A stretch of 64,000 nucleotides of DNA from Deroplatys truncata. Lineage: Eukaryota; Arthropoda; Insecta; Mantodea; Mantidae. Location: the NCBI GenBank assembly GCA_030765065.1, contig CM060985.1, positions 8,122,001 to 8,186,000 on the forward strand, written 5' to 3'. Shown here in pieces: positions 60,396-64,000 of this stretch. The notes beneath the pieces are model-generated. The model had not been told where the DNA came from. It worked only from the letters and a program-made list of their open reading frames with translations, and did no database searches. The translations under genes were made by a program, and so were the position numbers. Each line of letters opens with the position of its first letter. The stretch's first letter is position 1.

Positions 60396-61433
60396 TCGTA
60401 TTCTAATGTGCACTCCATATTTGAAACTTAAAATGATGAAAAAAAGGGTTTGTATCGAATGTAAAGCACACGAATGACAGAAAATAGGTATTAGATATTT
60501 TATTTAAATTTATTTAATGCAACAATGGATTTATCGTGTGTATAAACCATCAGATTATAGAATTGAAATATTGTTAGGTGACACATTGTTAAAGTACAAA
60601 ATTAGTGTTATGTGCTGTTTTTCACACCATGTTGTATTGACGGTAACTTCTTTGTTCCCTTCTCAATAATAGTGTAGTTCCATGGCATATCAAACCAAAT
60701 TGGCATCTCATCAGCGTTGCCCATTTGCCCCATTGAAACAGTTTTTTTCATCCAAAGTGAAATGACATACCACGGAAATGTTTGTAGTTTGTCCTCAAAA
60801 TCTGCACAAAGCTTCTGGCACATTGTTGTATGGCATCTTAGAGATAAACCCGTCCTCTGCATGAAACAATCCACCCAGTAAACTCTTGTTTCAGAATACC
60901 AAGAACTTCAGCCTCCTCTTTAGCTTTCTTTTGTATAGCGTCACTAGTCACAGGTTGCCCATTCTTCCTCCTTTCACACACAAATTCCAACACTTTTTCT
61001 TCAACTTCAGTATGTCTTCCTTTGCAGGACCTGTAAATTTCTTCCTACTAGCTTTAGTAGCAAATAATGACAATTTCTGTTTTTGCCACAAGTGAACATT
61101 GCTCTCTAATACATTGAACTTCCTTCCTACCTTTCTAATACCATTTTTTTCAGCATAAAAGGATTACTTTACGCTTTAAAAAAGCATCATAAGATGTTCT
61201 TCCCTGTTTGCCGTTGCCCTCCAATGATAAATGTGCAGCTAGCTTGTTGCAAGTTTCCGGATACATGTTAACTCCAGCAGTCCATTGTGATGTAATAAAC
61301 AAAAAATTTTGAATGAAGTTACTGGCATTCTTTGGAATGGATTTGCACTCGAATCTAATGCGCCAGCGAATCTAATATGCACCACAATTTTGATTAGTAC
61401 ATTTGAACAAAAAAGGTGCACATTAGATTCGCA
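60396..61433 (-). mobile_element. Pogo/Tigger-like DNA transposon, decayed
   Basis: The ends are inverted: 'attctaatgtgcac' at 60,399-60,412 and the complement of 'gaatctaatgtgcacc' ending near 61,433. TA lies directly outside both (60,394-60,395 and 61,434-61,435). The interior shows fragments of a pogo-type DDE transposase on the minus strand. At ~1.04 kb it is shorter than an autonomous element. Confidence 0.75.
60605..61240 (-). pseudogene. Pogo-type (DDE_1) transposase fragments
   Basis: The clearest block (60,608-60,874) reads LSLRCHTTMCQKLCADFEDK, then MGNADEMPIWFDMPWNYTI and EKGTKK. This matches the pogo/Tigger order of the CENP-B-type DNA-binding region followed by 'GNAD.TP..FDMP', which carries the first catalytic Asp. 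Upstream on the same strand, pieces such as KVGRKFNVLESNVHLWQKQK look like the N-terminal HTH region. Frame shifts and stops separate the blocks, and the later catalytic residues are missing. Confidence 0.7.
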
Positions 61434-61435
61434 TA

Positions 61436-61744
61436 AATATGTTAATTAATGTTATAATCAGTGTGTCAGTTGGTGACTAAATGGTCGGCGTACAAAGTTT
61501 GAACAGCTACAGTTATAAAAGCAGGGTGCCAATGTAACAGATACAATATAACTAACCATCCCAATACATGTAGCAGCTGCATAGTTACTGGTTATGAATG
61601 AAACCTAACAACCTGAATATCACCAGATTTTAGTTACTTGTCCATAATGGTGGAAAAATGTCAAAGTTGTACTTTAGTAACTTCTCGTATATTGTAAGTT
61701 CTTTACCTTTCAAATAATAATAATGAAATAAACACTGAAATAAA
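61436..61744. other. Unannotated intron DNA
   Basis: Nothing recognised. Confidence 0.4.
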
Positions 61745-62116
61745 ACGTATATATTGTAATGAAAAGAAGCTAGAAACAGTGATGTGTATTGAATTTATTT
61801 AAAGGTGAGTCAGAATTGTTACACTAACATCACTTAAGTTTACTCACTTTTTTGTTTTCTGCCATGACTTGTATCTTTTCCACGTGGTGGCCAATTATAA
61901 ATTTTGCTTCTTGTGACTTGTTGGTCTTAAATTACGTATATATTGTAATGAAAAGAAGCTATAAACAGTGATGTGTATTGAATTTATTTAAAGGTGAGTT
62001 GGAATTGTTACACTAACATCACTTAAGTTTACTCACTTAACATCACTTAAGTTTACTCACTTAAGTGAGTAAACTTAAGTGATGTTAGTGTAACAATTCT
62101 GACTCACCTTTAAATA
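61745..62116. repeat. Direct repeat plus 53-bp perfect inverted repeat
   Basis: A ~105-bp segment starting 'acgtatatattgtaatgaaa' occurs at 61,745-61,849 and again at 61,934-62,038. The final 53 bp of the first copy (61,797-61,849) has an exact reverse complement at 62,063-62,115. The second copy pairs with the same arm, with small mismatches, around a 24-nt spacer that is itself palindromic ('actcacttaagtgagt'). Confidence 0.92.
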
Positions 62117-62930
62117 AACTGAAATAAAAGCTGAATTGAAGTTAAATATAGGATAATTAAAATAAAACTTTGTCAGTCTGTAGATGCATCAGTATCAGGA
62201 AGATATGTAGGCGAAGTCTGGGTCTCCTCCCTGTCAATATGTATACTATGCACTTTATTTCTCTTCACAAACTTAAATCAGTTTCTAACAATCACTTAAA
62301 AGAAGACAATGCAGGATCATGTTGACAGTGCAATGTTGGCACTCATTATTAAAGAGAATCTCATGTACTTTCTTAAGAATAGCACATTTGGTAAAGTGAT
62401 CTGCTTTTTCTAATTGTGGCTAATGTCTGTTTGTTTTGTTCCCTGGTGTTTGCAATGCTATCATTTCCGTTCAATATTTCATTCAGAAACACCAATATAA
62501 TCTGCAGTTAGTTTAACAATGTTATTTACAATCACAGTTGGATTCTCTTGCATTAGTTTGTTAAAATATTCATTTCTCACAGTGTTAATGCCTTACCTTT
62601 ACAATGCTTCACTATTTGTCACTCTGCTAGCACTTTAACTGACTGTTCATCATGAAAAGGGGTGAATGACACCACAAGGATTAAATGGAAGCTACAACCT
62701 TCTTTAGTTTTTACTATTCATATTAATAAAAAGTTTTGAACAATGTTTGATTAACATACTTCTTGAAAACACACTGATAATCACACATATTTGAAGTAGT
62801 GTATGTTATGGTGTGTTTTGGTTTCAGCATATTTGCGGGTTAGTTAATGACATTGTGTGTTCCATCAAGTTGGGTTCTAAGAGTGGAGCGATTATAAATT
62901 GTAATTTGACCTGCTTAGAACATCTCTTAG
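62117..62930. other. Unannotated intron DNA
   Basis: No recognisable feature. Confidence 0.35.
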
Positions 62931-62934
62931 ACCT

Positions 62935-63210
62935 TAATAGCTTCATTTACTGCAATTGAATCTAAGACATGAACTTGACCATAACCTAATCTTCTCCTGG
63001 TGACTACCATTTGCATTAAAGGTTAACTCATTACCTAGACCCCAGTTAAATATTTGATCCAGAACTTCGCTTGCTAATGACTTTAATGTAATATTTCTGT
63101 GACTGTCAGGAACAACATGGCATCATCTGTGTAAGCAACAATATTGCAGCAAATTCAATTCTAGAAGGTCGCCATACAGTCAGTATATTCCAGAATCCAG
63201 GATTGCACAC
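62935..63210 (-). pseudogene. Non-LTR reverse transcriptase remnant
   Basis: Read on the minus strand, 63,140 downwards gives VAYTDDAMLFLTVTEILH, which fits the reverse-transcriptase catalytic box (A-[YF]-x-D-D-[AL]). Shifted frames continue with WGL.NELTFN-like text, the usual follow-on in R1/jockey-type LINEs. Upstream 'NPGFWNIL' resembles the 'GP.FWNLL' box. It is heavily broken by stops and frameshifts. Confidence 0.55.
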
Positions 63211-63625
63211 AGAAGCTTTGGTTATATTCCTCTCCACTGTTGTCTGGAATACAAACATGTTGTTGTTACTTCATAAAGAATGCATGTAAAAACAAAAGCC
63301 TGTTACATTAGATGTAACAGCTAAGACAGAGCAAAGCAAACAACAATGTAACAGTATGTGATATTTAATTGACATTTTATCAAATACTACAGATGTATAA
63401 TGACACAGTAACCTTTATTCTAATTCTACTCAAGTATGTAACGAAGATTCTGGATGTCAAAACCTTTTAATAAACCTTATGTATCTATTTCATCGCAGTG
63501 TTTTTATCAACTTCATTACCAATGTATACTAAATATGTGTTACATTCAAATGATTTTGTCTACCCACTGTCATTTATTTTTATATAGCTTCACCAAACTA
63601 TTTTACGGAAGCTTGTTTTTGTATC
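63211..63625. other. Unannotated intron DNA
   Basis: Nothing recognised apart from short open frames. Confidence 0.35.
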
Positions 63626-64000
63626 TAACGGGAGAGGCAAGAAAGTACGAACCGGCTGCGCAGTGTTTTTCCACTGGGCGTGTGGAAACATGATAATGCA
63701 ATGCTGCTATAAACAAGGTCACGCTGTTATGTGGTTTTGCTCTGCAGTGTGAAGTGCAGTTTTGAGTTGACAGTGATGTGATGTAGTTCAGTTATTACGA
63801 GTTATTTATTATTTTGTCCTGTAGTTAGTCACAAAGTATATTATGGCTCAGTATATGTCTTCTACTGCACAGCATATATTTATTTATGATTTGTATGTGT
63901 TAGCTTAGTAAGCTCACCAAGTGAAAGTACGATTTGCAGAAAGATTTCCAGGTGTAAAAGTTCCAAGCCGTAAAACAATCCATGAACTTTACAATAAATT
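63626..64000 (+). mobile_element. Second mariner-like copy, 5' end, cut by window edge
   Basis: The left end 'gggagaggcaagaaagtacg' and 'aaccggctgcgcag' resembles the outer end of the 13,980 element. From 63,651 onward it parallels 15,373-15,716 almost base for base. The transposase start MAQYMSSTAQ is at 63,843. Two adjacent stops follow near 63,905, then HQVKVRFAERFPGVKVPS. It runs off the window. Confidence 0.8.

Noticed and set aside
62039..62115. microRNA precursor at the palindrome
   Set aside because: The stem is perfect and long with direct-repeat copies next to it, which looks like a recent inverted duplication rather than an imperfect miRNA hairpin.

Overview
The window is eukaryotic, intron-rich and repeat-dense, and looks like the genome of an insect. 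The single host gene recognised codes for an insect-type, natriuretic-peptide-receptor-like membrane guanylate cyclase. Its small GC-balanced exons are scattered through AT-rich introns of up to 15 kb. The introns are filled with Tc1/mariner and pogo transposons, a non-autonomous LTR element, tRNA-derived SINEs, non-LTR fragments and minisatellites. Intron size and repeat style suggest a polyneopteran (cockroach, termite or stick insect), but this is inference and the species cannot be read from the sequence.

Host gene. Twelve plus-strand exons between about 10,938 and 59,602 keep a compatible reading phase at every junction and have canonical GT/AG borders. In order they encode the extracellular ANF-receptor-type ligand-binding region (exons a-g), one transmembrane helix (exon h) and the first part of the kinase-homology domain (exons i-l). 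The signal peptide and N-terminal lobe were not recognised. The rest of the kinase-homology domain, the coiled coil and the cyclase domain must lie beyond position 64,000. About 560 codons are present, so the gene is partial at both ends of the window.

Layout. 1-10.9 kb: no recognised exon; SINE copies, a 2.4-kb 56-bp minisatellite and a decayed mariner-like element (8,487-9,670). 11.1-26.6 kb intron: SINEs with internal tandem expansions, an RNase H fragment, a foldback mariner-like element (13,980-16,044), a 2.6-kb 51/72-bp minisatellite, several family-R copies and a Tc1 element (24,354-25,739). 26.7-34 kb intron: family-R copies, one split by a 4.3-kb LTR retrotransposon (29,420-33,720) whose only ORF is a coiled-coil Gag-like protein. 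34.3-37 kb: a 117-119-bp tandem array ending near an exon. 37.3-41.7 kb: an antisense Tc1 element (39,880-41,400). 41.8-50.8 kb: GC-rich unknown DNA, SINEs, small tandem repeats and an A-A-B-B arrangement of family R. 51-64 kb: more SINE and R copies, a pogo/Tigger relic (60,396-61,433), a long perfect inverted repeat, a reverse-transcriptase remnant and the start of a second mariner-like copy at the right edge.

The strongest candidates for undescribed biology are three. Family R is a ~0.85-kb dispersed repeat with 11-bp ACTTTCTCTAC inverted ends and roughly 16 copies (about 10 kb). The young pol-less LTR element keeps an intact coiled-coil ORF. Pieces of a tRNA-type SINE body appear to have been amplified into minisatellites more than once.
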